From positions 1 to 64,000 of the forward strand of contig JBLNCI010000038.1 in NCBI GenBank assembly GCA_050260515.1: DNA of 64,000 bases, in the 5' to 3' direction. The position numbers and the translations under genes are program-made. The stretch is from DATJIG01 sp050260515. Its GTDB lineage: Bacteria > Pseudomonadota > Alphaproteobacteria > SMXQ01. The notes under the pieces are model-generated. The model did no database searches. It was not told where the DNA came from and was given only the letters and a program-made list of their open reading frames with translations. Of the stretch, positions 1 through 10,550 are shown piece by piece (within the stretch, counting starts at the first letter, position 1; every line of letters starts with the position of its first letter).

Positions 1-951
1 TCGGACACCACCGACAGCGGCATGAAGTGGGCCTTCAAGGTCGACCTCAACGCCGATGCCGACGGCGGCCCGGGCGCCACCAACGGCCTCAAGGACGGTA
101 CCGCCCGCGACGCCGCCGACAAGGTCACCCTCGACATCTCCGATGCCTGGGGCTCGGTCTCGGTCGGCGCCGACTACGGCGTGTTCCGCACCATGAACTT
201 CGGTTCGAAGGACGCCACCAAGTCGGCCGGCACCGGCGGTGCCGACGGCTCGTGGGCCCGTTGGTACAACACGAAGACGGCCTTCGGCGCGCGTTTCGAG
301 ACCTCGACCACGGCCCACGACTCGACCACGTCGTCGCGCATCAACTACGTGACGCCGCGGTTCGCGGGCTTCCAGCTCGGCGTCACCCACGCCATGGACC
401 GCACCACGATCGGTCGCTGGCGTGAGCCGGAGTCCAACACGGGCGTCAGCGCCAACCTCGAGACCAACTTCTGGCAGGCTGGCGTCAACTACGTGAACAA
501 GTTCGGCGACTTCGACGTCGGTCTGTCGTTGGTCGGCGTTCGCGCCAACAACACCAACGATAGCCTCGTCGACCAGAAGACCTGGAGCACGGGCTTCGTC
601 GTCGGCTACAGCGGCTTCAAGGTGGGCGGTCGCTTCAGCGACGAGCACCGTGAGGCGGGGCTGTCGCGCACCGACACCAACGGCGCCTACAAGCAGTGGG
701 ACCTCGGCGTCGGCTACAACGTCGGTCCGTGGGCGTTCGCCGTGTCGACCCTTCAGCAGAAGGGCGGCGTCGTGAACAGCACGGGCTCGGCCTCGCAGCA
801 GGTGTACGCGTTCGGCACGACCTACGACTTCGGTGGTGGTCTCGCCATGTACGCCGACCTCTGGCACGCCAAGAGCAAGTCCGACCGCTCGGCGTCGACC
901 TCGAACAACGAGGGCACCGGTCTCATCACCGGCGTCCGCGTGAAGTTCTAA
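1..951 (+). CDS. Outer-membrane porin, C-terminal part (5' end outside window)
   Basis: The reading frame is open from the first base, so the gene is cut by the window edge and its signal peptide is missing. About 316 residues remain. They show alternating short amphipathic strands rich in Gly, Tyr and Asp, a repeated pattern of the type FxxGxxY, and a C-terminal GVRVKF ending in Phe, the usual signal for BamA-dependent insertion of beta-barrels. By family knowledge this is a Gram-negative general porin letting small solutes cross the outer membrane. A perfect intrinsic terminator follows. The substrate cannot be told from the sequence. Confidence 0.85.
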   Translation, partial: SDTTDSGMKWAFKVDLNADADGGPGATNGLKDGTARDAADKVTLDISDAWGSVSVGADYGVFRTMNFGSKDATKSAGTGGADGSWARWYNTKTAFGARFETSTTAHDSTTSSRINYVTPRFAGFQLGVTHAMDRTTIGRWREPESNTGVSANLETNFWQAGVNYVNKFGDFDVGLSLVGVRANNTNDSLVDQKTWSTGFVVGYSGFKVGGRFSDEHREAGLSRTDTNGAYKQWDLGVGYNVGPWAFAVSTLQQKGGVVNSTGSASQQVYAFGTTYDFGGGLAMYADLWHAKSKSDRSASTSNNEGTGLITGVRVKF

Positions 952-974
952 GCCAAGCAATTGGCTCGACCTTG

Positions 975-1007
975 GGGGCGGTGGGAAACCACCGCCCCTT
1001 TCTTTTT
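975..1007 (+). terminator. Rho-independent terminator after porin gene
   Basis: A perfect 10-bp stem (GGGGCGGTGG at 975-984 with CCACCGCCCC at 989-998) closes a GAAA tetraloop of the GNRA class. It is followed at once by TTTCTTTTT. It lies 24 bases after the porin stop and isolates the porin from the lipoprotein gene downstream. Confidence 0.9.
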
Positions 1008-1082
1008 GGCGGGATCCGGCCGCTGATCGGCGGTTCTTGGTGCGCTGGCGTTTCGGTCACGCGCGCCCTATATTTCCCAGCC

Positions 1083-1631
1083 ATGAAGCTGTCCCGTCGT
1101 TTCGTCGCCCCTGTCGCCATCCTGGCCGCCGCCGCGTTCACGCTCGTGGCCTGCGGCGAGGACACCAAGGTCGAGCAGACCTATCCCGATTCCCGCGACC
1201 AGGATCCGATCCTGCGCGGCTTCAAGAAGGATTCCGAGGGCCTGTTCGGAAGCGACGGACTGCTGTCCTACGGCAAGAAGGACGATCAGGGCGCCGGCAG
1301 CGGGATCGCCGTCAACAGCTTCCTGTGGCGCGCCTCGCTCGACACGCTGTCGTTCATGCCGCTCGCGTCCGCCGATCCGTTCGGCGGCGTGATCATCACC
1401 GACTGGTATGCCCCGCCGGAGACCCCGAACGCGCGGTTCAAGGCCAACGTTTTCATCCTCGACCGCCAGCTCCGCGCCGACGGCATCAAGGTGACCCTGT
1501 TCCAGCAGCGCCGCGACGCGTCCGGAAGCTGGGTCGATGCCGAGGTGAATCGCAAGACCGCGACGGAACTCGAGGACGCCATCCTCACCCGCGCCCGGCA
1601 ACTGCGTATCGCCGCGGCGTCGGCGCGCTGA
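1083..1631 (+). CDS. DUF3576 family lipoprotein
   Basis: Product of 182 residues. It begins with a lysine/arginine n-region and a hydrophobic stretch ending in a lipobox (LVACG, Cys at about residue 23), so it should be lipidated and exported. The rest resembles the alphaproteobacterial DUF3576 family, with the block LSFMPLASADPFGGVIITDWY as its most recognisable part. Its function is not known. In many alphaproteobacteria such a gene sits just upstream of leuS and lptE; here two other genes intervene. The ATG at 1083 is chosen because it gives the signal peptide. Confidence 0.8.
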   Translation: MKLSRRFVAPVAILAAAAFTLVACGEDTKVEQTYPDSRDQDPILRGFKKDSEGLFGSDGLLSYGKKDDQGAGSGIAVNSFLWRASLDTLSFMPLASADPFGGVIITDWYAPPETPNARFKANVFILDRQLRADGIKVTLFQQRRDASGSWVDAEVNRKTATELEDAILTRARQLRIAAASAR

Positions 1632-1695
1632 CCCGCGCCGCGCGTCGACGCGGATCGCCGGCGGCAGCGGGGCTCCAGCGCAGCGGCGAACGACG

Positions 1696-3027
1696 ATGCT
1701 TCCGGTAAACGATGCGATCGCGGCGCGGCTGCGGACGGCGGTTCAGGCCCATGTCGCGGGTCGCCTCGCGGAGGCGGAGGCCCTCTACCGCGAAGTGCTT
1801 CGCGACGCGCCCGATCAGTTCGATGCGCTCCACAATCTCGGTGTCCTCAAGCTCGAACAGCGCGACCACGCGGCCGCGCTCGATCTGCTGCGCCGCTCGC
1901 TCGAGGTGAATCCGCGTGCCGCCTCCGCGCATCTCAACATCGGCAGTGCACTGCGCGACCTGAAGCGGCCCGCCGAGGCGATCGCGAGCTACGACCGGGC
2001 GCTTGCGTTGCGGGCCGATTATCCGCAGGCGCACAACAATCGCGGCGTCGCGCTGCGCGATCTCGGACGTCTCGAGGATGCCGTCGACAGCTACACGCGC
2101 GCGATCGCCGGCAATCCGCGGTACGTCGAGGCGCTCGGAAATTGCGCCACCGCTCTCCTTGAGCTGCGTCGCCACGAGGACGCTCTCGCCTGCGCCGACC
2201 GCGCCCTCGCCGTGCGGCCCGATTACCTCGAAGCCCATCTCGGCCGAGGCCATGCGTTGTACGCGCTGAAGCGCTATCCGGAGGCGATCGCGGCCTACCG
2301 CGAGGCGTTGCGGTGCGGCGGAAACCCCGCGGAAATCCGCTATTACCTCGCGGCCATGGGCGCCGAGGACGCCCCGACTTTGTCGCCGACGAGCTACGTG
2401 GAGGGACTGTTCGACCACTACGCGCCGCGCTTCGATCAGAGTCTCCGCAGCCTCAAATACCGGATCCCGGAGATGATGTTCGACATGGTCGCGGAGACGT
2501 GGCCCGGAGCCGAACGGGAGATCGCCGATCTCGGCTGCGGCACCGGCTTGTGCGGGCCGCTGTTCCGCCCGATGGCGCGGACGCTCGTCGGCGTCGATCT
2601 GTCGGCCAACATGCTCGACCAGGCGCGTGCCCGCGGCGTCTACGACGATCTCGTCAAAGCGGAGATCGGCGCCTTTCTCGCGCCGCGTCGCTCGGCCTTC
2701 GATCTCCTGATCGCGGCGGACGTGCTCGTGTACATCGGCGACCTCGAGGCGCTGTTCGGCGAGGCGAAGCGGGCGCTGCGCGAAGGCGGTGGCTTCATTC
2801 TCTCGGTGGAAAGCCATGACGGCGAGGGATTCGCGATCCGCCCCAGTCGCCGCTACGCGCATTCGCTGTCCTATCTCCGCTCGGTTGCGGAGCGTCACGG
2901 CTTCGTCGAGCAGCGCGTCGCGTCGGTTGTGGTCCGCGAGGAAGAGGGGCAGGATATTCCCGGCTTCATCGTCCTGCTCGCGGCGCAGCCGCGCGACACG
3001 GCCTCGGGGAAAACCAACACGCGATGA
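1696..3027 (+). CDS. TPR-repeat protein fused to SAM-dependent methyltransferase
   Basis: Product of 443 residues in two parts. Residues about 10-215 are five to six tetratricopeptide repeats (recurring A..YxxAL, P-x-A..NxG patterns) that normally bind a protein or peptide partner. Residues about 235-430 are a class I methyltransferase with motif I DLGCGTG at 278-284 and the acidic ribose-binding segment GVDLS at 299-303. The stop codon overlaps the start of the next gene (ATGA at 3024), so the methyltransferase and the dioxygenase-like protein are translationally coupled and probably act together. The substrate is unknown; TPR recruitment of a protein target is an inference. Confidence 0.8.
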   Translation: MLPVNDAIAARLRTAVQAHVAGRLAEAEALYREVLRDAPDQFDALHNLGVLKLEQRDHAAALDLLRRSLEVNPRAASAHLNIGSALRDLKRPAEAIASYDRALALRADYPQAHNNRGVALRDLGRLEDAVDSYTRAIAGNPRYVEALGNCATALLELRRHEDALACADRALAVRPDYLEAHLGRGHALYALKRYPEAIAAYREALRCGGNPAEIRYYLAAMGAEDAPTLSPTSYVEGLFDHYAPRFDQSLRSLKYRIPEMMFDMVAETWPGAEREIADLGCGTGLCGPLFRPMARTLVGVDLSANMLDQARARGVYDDLVKAEIGAFLAPRRSAFDLLIAADVLVYIGDLEALFGEAKRALREGGGFILSVESHDGEGFAIRPSRRYAHSLSYLRSVAERHGFVEQRVASVVVREEEGQDIPGFIVLLAAQPRDTASGKTNTR

Positions 3028-3902
3028 ACGCTCTCGTCGACCGCCTCCGCGACCGTACGTTCTGGACCTCCGTCGCTCCGGGGTTTCACATCGAGGACCG
3101 CGCGAGCTTCGCGCGCGTGCCCCTGTGGGAACTCCCCGCGCCGGCCGAGACGATCGCCGCGGTTCTCGACCGCGAGGGATACGTGCATCTGCCGGGCGCC
3201 CAGGGCGCGGCGGCGGCGCAGCAGCTTTCGTCCGCGGTGCGCCGTCTTGTCGACGCCGGGCTGCCGCCGGTGTTCGCGATGGTATTCGACGAATTCTGGA
3301 TCCCGGCGTTCGCGCTGACCAAGATCGTCGCCACCGCCCTCGGCGGCACCTACAAGCTGTTGCCGGACTTCTGGATATGGCACATCGACCCGGCCAAGGA
3401 CGAGGCCGGCTGGGCGCCTCATCGCGACAAGGGCCACCGCGCGCTTTTTCCCGACGGGCGGCCGAAGGCGGTGACGGCATGGCTCGCGTTGAGCGACGCC
3501 GATCCGCTCAACGGCTGCATGTACCTCGTTCCCGCCCATCGCGACCCCCATTACGGCACCGAACGCGACGGCGATTGGACGTTTGCCTATCCGGATGTGC
3601 GAGCCTTGCCGGCGGCCGTTGGCGACGTCTTCGTCTGGAACCAGGCCGTGCTCCATTGGGGAGCCCATGCGTCGCCGATGGCAAAGGCGGCCCGCGTCAG
3701 CATGGCGTTCGAGTTCCAGCGGGAGGACGTCGCGCCGTTCAACGAGCCGCTGATCCCCGCCACCACAATCCTGCGCTTCGAGGACCGCCTGAAATTGATC
3801 GCCAAGCAGGTTCTCCAGTACAAGCATATGTACCGCGTCCCTCCCGACATGGACGAGGCGGCGCGGACGCTCGTGGGCGCCGGCGGCGACGGACGCCGCT
3901 AA
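3024..3902 (+). CDS. PhyH (phytanoyl-CoA dioxygenase) family protein
   Basis: Product of 292 residues. It carries the Fe(II)/2-oxoglutarate oxygenase facial triad pattern: HRD at residues 133-135 (His133, Asp135), a distal histidine in VLHWGAH (His211 or His215), and Arg224 in RVSMAFEF, the usual position for binding the 2-oxoglutarate carboxylate. Members hydroxylate lipids, small metabolites or amino-acid side chains; the substrate here cannot be read. The start overlaps the stop of the TPR-methyltransferase by four bases. It ends 37 bases before leuS, a short AT-richer gap. Confidence 0.8.
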   Translation: MNALVDRLRDRTFWTSVAPGFHIEDRASFARVPLWELPAPAETIAAVLDREGYVHLPGAQGAAAAQQLSSAVRRLVDAGLPPVFAMVFDEFWIPAFALTKIVATALGGTYKLLPDFWIWHIDPAKDEAGWAPHRDKGHRALFPDGRPKAVTAWLALSDADPLNGCMYLVPAHRDPHYGTERDGDWTFAYPDVRALPAAVGDVFVWNQAVLHWGAHASPMAKAARVSMAFEFQREDVAPFNEPLIPATTILRFEDRLKLIAKQVLQYKHMYRVPPDMDEAARTLVGAGGDGRR

Positions 3903-3939
3903 CGTAAGTTGCTGTAATTTCTGATATTTTGGGCTGGCA

Positions 3940-6503
<2,564 letters not shown>

Positions 6504-6507
<4 letters not shown>

Positions 6508-7034
6508 AGCGGGCCCTCGCGATCGCCCTGGTCCTGCTGCTGGCCGGCTGCGGTTACCATCCGCTGTACGGCACGCGCGCGGACAGCGCGTCTGCGGACG
6601 AGCTCGCCAGCATCTACGTCGGGCCGGTGCCGAATCGCGAGGGGCAGATCCTCCGCAATTACCTGATCGAACGGCTGAGCGAGAATGCGCAGCCCGGCAA
6701 CCCCACGCACACGCTCCAGATCGCATTGAGCATCCAGGCGACGGGCGTCGCGCTGTCGCGCGACAACACGACGAGCCGCACCAACATCACCGCGATCGCC
6801 AACTTCGTCCTGAGCGAGCCGGCCACGAATCGCCCGGTGCTGAAGGGCGTCGTCCGGGCCACGTCGTCGTACGACGTCATGCAGTCGGATTACGCCACGC
6901 TGGTGTCGCGCGAGGATGCGGTGAACCGCACGTTGCGCGAGGTCTCGGACGAGATGCGGACCCGGCTGGCCGTCTACTTCACCGACCGCAAGACGCGGGG
7001 CCCGGAGGCCGCCGCGAAGACGAGCTCTCCTTGA
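6504..7034 (+). CDS. lptE: LPS-assembly lipoprotein LptE
   Basis: Product of 176 residues with a lipoprotein signal (hydrophobic core then LLAGCGYHPLYG, Cys at residue 16). The GYHPLYG start of the mature protein is typical of alphaproteobacterial LptE, which plugs the LptD barrel and helps insert lipopolysaccharide into the outer leaflet. The leuS-lptE-holA order is conserved in the class. It overlaps leuS by four bases at its start, and its TGA at 7032-7034 overlaps the TTG start of holA. Confidence 0.9.
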
Positions 7035-8074
7035 AGCTCGCGCCGCGCGACATTCGCGGCTTCCTCGCAGCGCCCCCCGCCAGGGTCGCGGCGGCGCTCA
7101 TCTACGGGCCGGACGCCGGCCTCGTGCGGGAGCGCGCCGAGGGACTCGTGCGGCATTTCGCCGGTTCACTCGACGATCCGTTCCGCGTCGCCGAGCTTCA
7201 GGCAGGCCAGCTCCGCGAGGATCCCGCGCGACTGGTCGACGAAGTCTTCGCGCTGTCGTTCACCGGCGGGCGCCGCGTGGTGCGGGTCCGTGGCGCCGCC
7301 GATTCCCACAGCGAGACCTTCGAAGCTCTGTTCGCGGAGATCGCCGGTCGCAACGCAACGGGCGTCGGATTCGTCGTCATCGAGGCGGGCGACCTCGGCG
7401 CGCGGTCGTCACTGCGCGCCCTGTTCGAGGAACAGGCGAGCGCCGCCGCTATCCCCTGCTACCTCGATTCGCCCGACGAGCTCGAGGCCCTCGTGCGCTC
7501 GACGTTGAAGGAGCGCGGCATCACGATCGACGACGACGCGCTCGGCTATTTCGTGGAGCGACTCGGTGAGGATCGCGGTGCCAGCCGCAGCGAAGTCGAG
7601 AAGCTCGCGTTGTATGCGGAAGGCGAAGGAGAAGTCGGGATCGCCGACGTGCGCGCGCTCGTCGGCGCCGGCGGAAACGTCGGCTTCGACGACGCGAGCC
7701 TCGCCGCGGCAACGGGCGACGCACCCGCGCTCGATCGCGCGCTGACGCTGCTCTACGACGAAGGAACCTCGCCGATCGCCGTGCTGCGCGGCGCGCAGCG
7801 CGTGTTCCAGCGTCTCCACATCGCCGCGAGCAAGGTCGCGGACGGCGCCGATCCCGAAGGCGCGCTGAAGGCGCTGCGGCCGCCGGTGTTCTTCAAGGAG
7901 ATGCCGCGGTGGAAGGCGGCGCTCTCGGCGTGGTCGCCGCGACGGATCGCCGACGCGCTCGACATCCTGATGAAGTCGGAAGCCGATTGTAAGACCACCG
8001 GCCTTCCAGCGAACGCCGTCGCGGCGCGGGCGCTGCTGCAGATCGCCAGCGCCGCGCGTCGCGCGCGGCGCTGA
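7031..8074 (+). CDS. holA: DNA polymerase III delta subunit
   Basis: Product of 347 residues, the usual size. HolA is the clamp-loader subunit that opens the beta sliding clamp. It shows the N-terminal segment with YGPDAGLVRERA, then SRSEVEKLALYAEG in the middle, and the C-terminal collar domain. I start it at TTG 7031 because this overlaps the lptE stop (TTGA) and gives the expected N-terminus; no ATG lies nearby. It ends 15 bases from the convergent parB. Confidence 0.93.
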   Translation: MKLAPRDIRGFLAAPPARVAAALIYGPDAGLVRERAEGLVRHFAGSLDDPFRVAELQAGQLREDPARLVDEVFALSFTGGRRVVRVRGAADSHSETFEALFAEIAGRNATGVGFVVIEAGDLGARSSLRALFEEQASAAAIPCYLDSPDELEALVRSTLKERGITIDDDALGYFVERLGEDRGASRSEVEKLALYAEGEGEVGIADVRALVGAGGNVGFDDASLAAATGDAPALDRALTLLYDEGTSPIAVLRGAQRVFQRLHIAASKVADGADPEGALKALRPPVFFKEMPRWKAALSAWSPRRIADALDILMKSEADCKTTGLPANAVAARALLQIASAARRARR

Positions 8075-8089
8075 TCTTCAGCGGCGAAG

Positions 8090-8995
8090 TCAGTCGAGAG
8101 GACCGATCGGCTTCTTCAGTCGACGCAGGACGTCGTCGAGCTGCTCGAGCGTGTTGTAGGCGATGCGCAGCTCGCCGCCCTTCCCCGAGAACGAGATGTT
8201 GACCTTGAGCCCGAGTAGGTTCGAGAGGTCGCGCTCGAGCGCGAGCGTGTCGACGTCCTTGTGCTCGGGCGGCTTCGGCGCGCGCTTCGCGCCCGTGGCC
8301 TTGCCCGATTGCGCGAGGCGCTCGGTCGCGCGCACGTTGAGGTTCTTCGCGACGATTTCGCCGGCGAGCGCGACCGGATCCGGAGCTCCGATCAGTGCGC
8401 GCGCGTGTCCCGCGGACAGCTTGCCCTGCGCGACCATGTCGCGTACGTCGACGGGAAGTCCGAGAAGACGCAGCGTGTTGGCGACGTAGCTGCGACTCTT
8501 GCCGAGCGCATTGCCGAGCTCCTCCTGGGTGTGGTGGAACTCGTTCATGAGGCGCTGATAGGCTTCGGCCTCCTCGATCGGATTGAGATCCTGGCGCTGG
8601 AGATTCTCGACGAGCGCGATCTCGAGCGCGTCGCGATCCTCGAGCTCTCGGACGATGACCGGCACTTCGTGCAGGCGCGCGAGCTGCGCGGCGCGCCACC
8701 GACGCTCGCCGGCGATAATCTCGTAGGACTCCGGGCGTTCCGGATCGCGACGCACGAGAATCGGCTGCAGCACGCCCTTCGTACGGATCGAGTCGGCGAG
8801 CGCCGCGAGCTCCGCGTCGTCGAACACGCGGCGCGGCTGGAACCGGCCGGGCCGAAGGAATTCGACGGGCACCGTCTTGCCGCTACGAACCTTGTCGAGG
8901 GCCGGAGTGTCGGAAGGCTCTTCGCCGAACAGCACCGCGAGTCCGCGGCCGAGATTTTGGCGACGCCCCTTCGCGTCTTCTGCCGCGGCGCTCAT
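8090..8995 (-). CDS. parB: Chromosome-partitioning protein ParB
   Basis: Product of 301 residues. Domains in order: a short N-terminal ParA-contact region (GRGLAVLFGE), the CTP-binding ParB/Srx fold with ENLQRQDLNPIEEA and AGERRWRAA, the helix-turn-helix that reads parS (TQEELGNALGKSRSYVANTLRLL), and a C-terminal dimerisation domain. It binds parS, slides as a clamp with CTP, and spreads around the origin. Its ATG overlaps the parA stop by four bases. Three parS-like sites are found just upstream in this operon. Confidence 0.97.
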   Translation of the reverse strand: MSAAAEDAKGRRQNLGRGLAVLFGEEPSDTPALDKVRSGKTVPVEFLRPGRFQPRRVFDDAELAALADSIRTKGVLQPILVRRDPERPESYEIIAGERRWRAAQLARLHEVPVIVRELEDRDALEIALVENLQRQDLNPIEEAEAYQRLMNEFHHTQEELGNALGKSRSYVANTLRLLGLPVDVRDMVAQGKLSAGHARALIGAPDPVALAGEIVAKNLNVRATERLAQSGKATGAKRAPKPPEHKDVDTLALERDLSNLLGLKVNISFSGKGGELRIAYNTLEQLDDVLRRLKKPIGPLD

Positions 8996-9915
8996 GCTGC
9001 CTTCTCTCCTTCCTCACGGTGCAGAATTTCCCGGGCGAGCCGGATGTAGGCCTGCGATCCGCTGCAGCGCCAGTCGTAGAGCAGCACCGGCTTCCCATGA
9101 CTCGGCGCTTCCGAGACCCGGACGTTGCGCGGGATCACCGTGCTGTAGACCTTGTCGCCGATGAATCCGCGCACGTCGGCGGCGACCATCTCCGAGAGAT
9201 TGTTCCGGGCGTCGAACATGGTCAGGACGATCCCCTGCACCTCGAGCTTGGGGTTGAGGTGCTTGCGCACGCGCTCGACGGTTTTCAGCAGGTGGCTCAG
9301 TCCTTCCAGCGCGAAGAACTCGCACTGCAGCGGAACCAGGATCGAATCGGCGGCCGACAGCGCATTCAGGGTCAGCAGGCCGAGCGCCGGCGGGCAATCG
9401 ATCAGCACGTAGTCGAACGGGATGTCGCTGCGAGAGAGCAGGTCGCGCAGGCGGTATTCGCGTCGCTCGATATCGATGAGCTCGAGCTCGGCACCGGCGA
9501 GATCGACCGACGCGGGGACGACGGCAAGGCCGGGGACGTTGCTGTGCACGACGGCGTCGGAGAGCGCGATGTCGCCGACGAGCAGGTCGTACGTCGAATG
9601 GCTGCGCTGGTCGCGGCGGATGCCCAGACCGGTCGAGGCGTTGCCTTGAGGATCGAGGTCGATAACCAGAACTGTCCGTTCGGTGGCCGCGAGCGCCGTT
9701 GCCAGGTTTATGGCCGTGGTGGTCTTGCCGACACCGCCCTTCTGGTTGGCGATGGCGATGACCCGAGGCCGGTGCTGCGGAATCGTTTCACGTGAAACAA
9801 CAGGGGCTTCCGCGACGGGAGGCCGCTCGGCTTCGATGACTTCGGCAGTGGTGGTGGTGGCTTGGACTGACGCGGAGCCGGACTGGCTATTTTGATCCGA
9901 CGGTTGACCGGTCAT
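8992..9915 (-). CDS. parA: Chromosome-partitioning ATPase ParA
   Basis: Product of 307 residues from ATG 9915. The deviant Walker A is KGGVGKTT, with the ParA signature IANQKGGVGKTTTAINLA, and the Walker B region is VLIDCPP. It drives segregation of newly copied origins together with ParB. The first 50 or so residues are a low-complexity Thr/Ala/Glu-rich leader rather than the usual short N-terminus. Part of that leader (VSRET) is encoded by a parS site. Its 5' end overlaps rsmG by 29 bases, so a shorter product from an internal non-ATG start is possible. Confidence 0.95.
   Translation of the reverse strand: MTGQPSDQNSQSGSASVQATTTTAEVIEAERPPVAEAPVVSRETIPQHRPRVIAIANQKGGVGKTTTAINLATALAATERTVLVIDLDPQGNASTGLGIRRDQRSHSTYDLLVGDIALSDAVVHSNVPGLAVVPASVDLAGAELELIDIERREYRLRDLLSRSDIPFDYVLIDCPPALGLLTLNALSAADSILVPLQCEFFALEGLSHLLKTVERVRKHLNPKLEVQGIVLTMFDARNNLSEMVAADVRGFIGDKVYSTVIPRNVRVSEAPSHGKPVLLYDWRCSGSQAYIRLAREILHREEGEKAA
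9784..9799. other. parS site 1, inside parA
   Basis: CGTTTCACGTGAAACA matches the parS consensus TGTTTCACGTGAAACA at 15 of 16 positions (first base differs). It is a near-perfect palindrome lying in the 5' part of parA, where it encodes Val-Ser-Arg-Glu-Thr. By established knowledge ParB loads here. Confidence 0.9.
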
Positions 9916-10546
9916 GACGGGTCGCCCTTTTTATCTGAACGATGAAGCCGGATGGATCCGAGCGGCTCGGATGCAGTTCGACGTCCATCTTCCAGTCTTT
10001 GGCCGCAGCGGTCAATTCCTTGTGGGTCTGACTGCCCTTGAGCAGCAGGAATTGAGTCGAGGGTTGCACGTAGGCATCAGCCAGCTCCAGGACCACCTCG
10101 ACGGGCGCCAGAGCTCGCGCGGTAATGACGTCCGCCTTCACCGGGTTGGCTGCGGTTTCCGCCCTTTCGCTGTGCACTGCGACGTCGGTCCCCGTCGCGC
10201 GCGCCGCCTCCCTGAGGAAAGTCGCCTTCCGGCGATCGGACTCGACCAAATGGGCTGAGATTCGGTCCCCTGCGACAATCGCCAGGACGAGCCCCGGAAA
10301 TCCGCCGCCGGAGCCAAGATCCACAACTACCGACGGCTGGTCGCTTGAGGGCAACAACGGGAGGAGCTGCGCGGAATCCCAGAAATGGCGGCGCCATGGA
10401 TCGGCCAGCGTGCTGACCCCGACGAGATTTATGGCGCCGTTCCACTTTCGCAGTAACTGTAAGTAACTGTCGAGGCGGTCGAGTGTTTCACGTGAAACAC
10501 CGGCCAACGACGCGAACTCCTCCGGGGTCATGGCTGGCGGCGGCAT
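9887..10546 (-). CDS. rsmG: 16S rRNA (guanine-527-N7)-methyltransferase RsmG (GidB)
   Basis: Product of 219 residues. It methylates N7 of G527 of 16S rRNA using SAM. Visible motifs are LRKWNGAINLVG, HFWDSAQLLPLL and the SAM-binding VVDLGSGGGFPGL. The frame is open further upstream into mnmG, but ATG 10546 has a GGAG seven bases before it and lies four bases after the mnmG stop, so I choose it; a second ATG is at 10531. A perfect parS lies near the 5' end. The 3' end overlaps parA by 29 bases. Confidence 0.92.
   Translation of the reverse strand: MPPPAMTPEEFASLAGVSRETLDRLDSYLQLLRKWNGAINLVGVSTLADPWRRHFWDSAQLLPLLPSSDQPSVVVDLGSGGGFPGLVLAIVAGDRISAHLVESDRRKATFLREAARATGTDVAVHSERAETAANPVKADVITARALAPVEVVLELADAYVQPSTQFLLLKGSQTHKELTAAAKDWKMDVELHPSRSDPSGFIVQIKRATRHDRSTVGSK
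10484..10499. other. parS site 2 (perfect), inside rsmG
   Basis: TGTTTCACGTGAAACA, an exact match to the 16-bp bacterial parS consensus. It lies in the 5' part of rsmG and again encodes Val-Ser-Arg-Glu-Thr. It is 700 bp from site 1. Confidence 0.95.
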
Positions 10547-10550
10547 CGAT

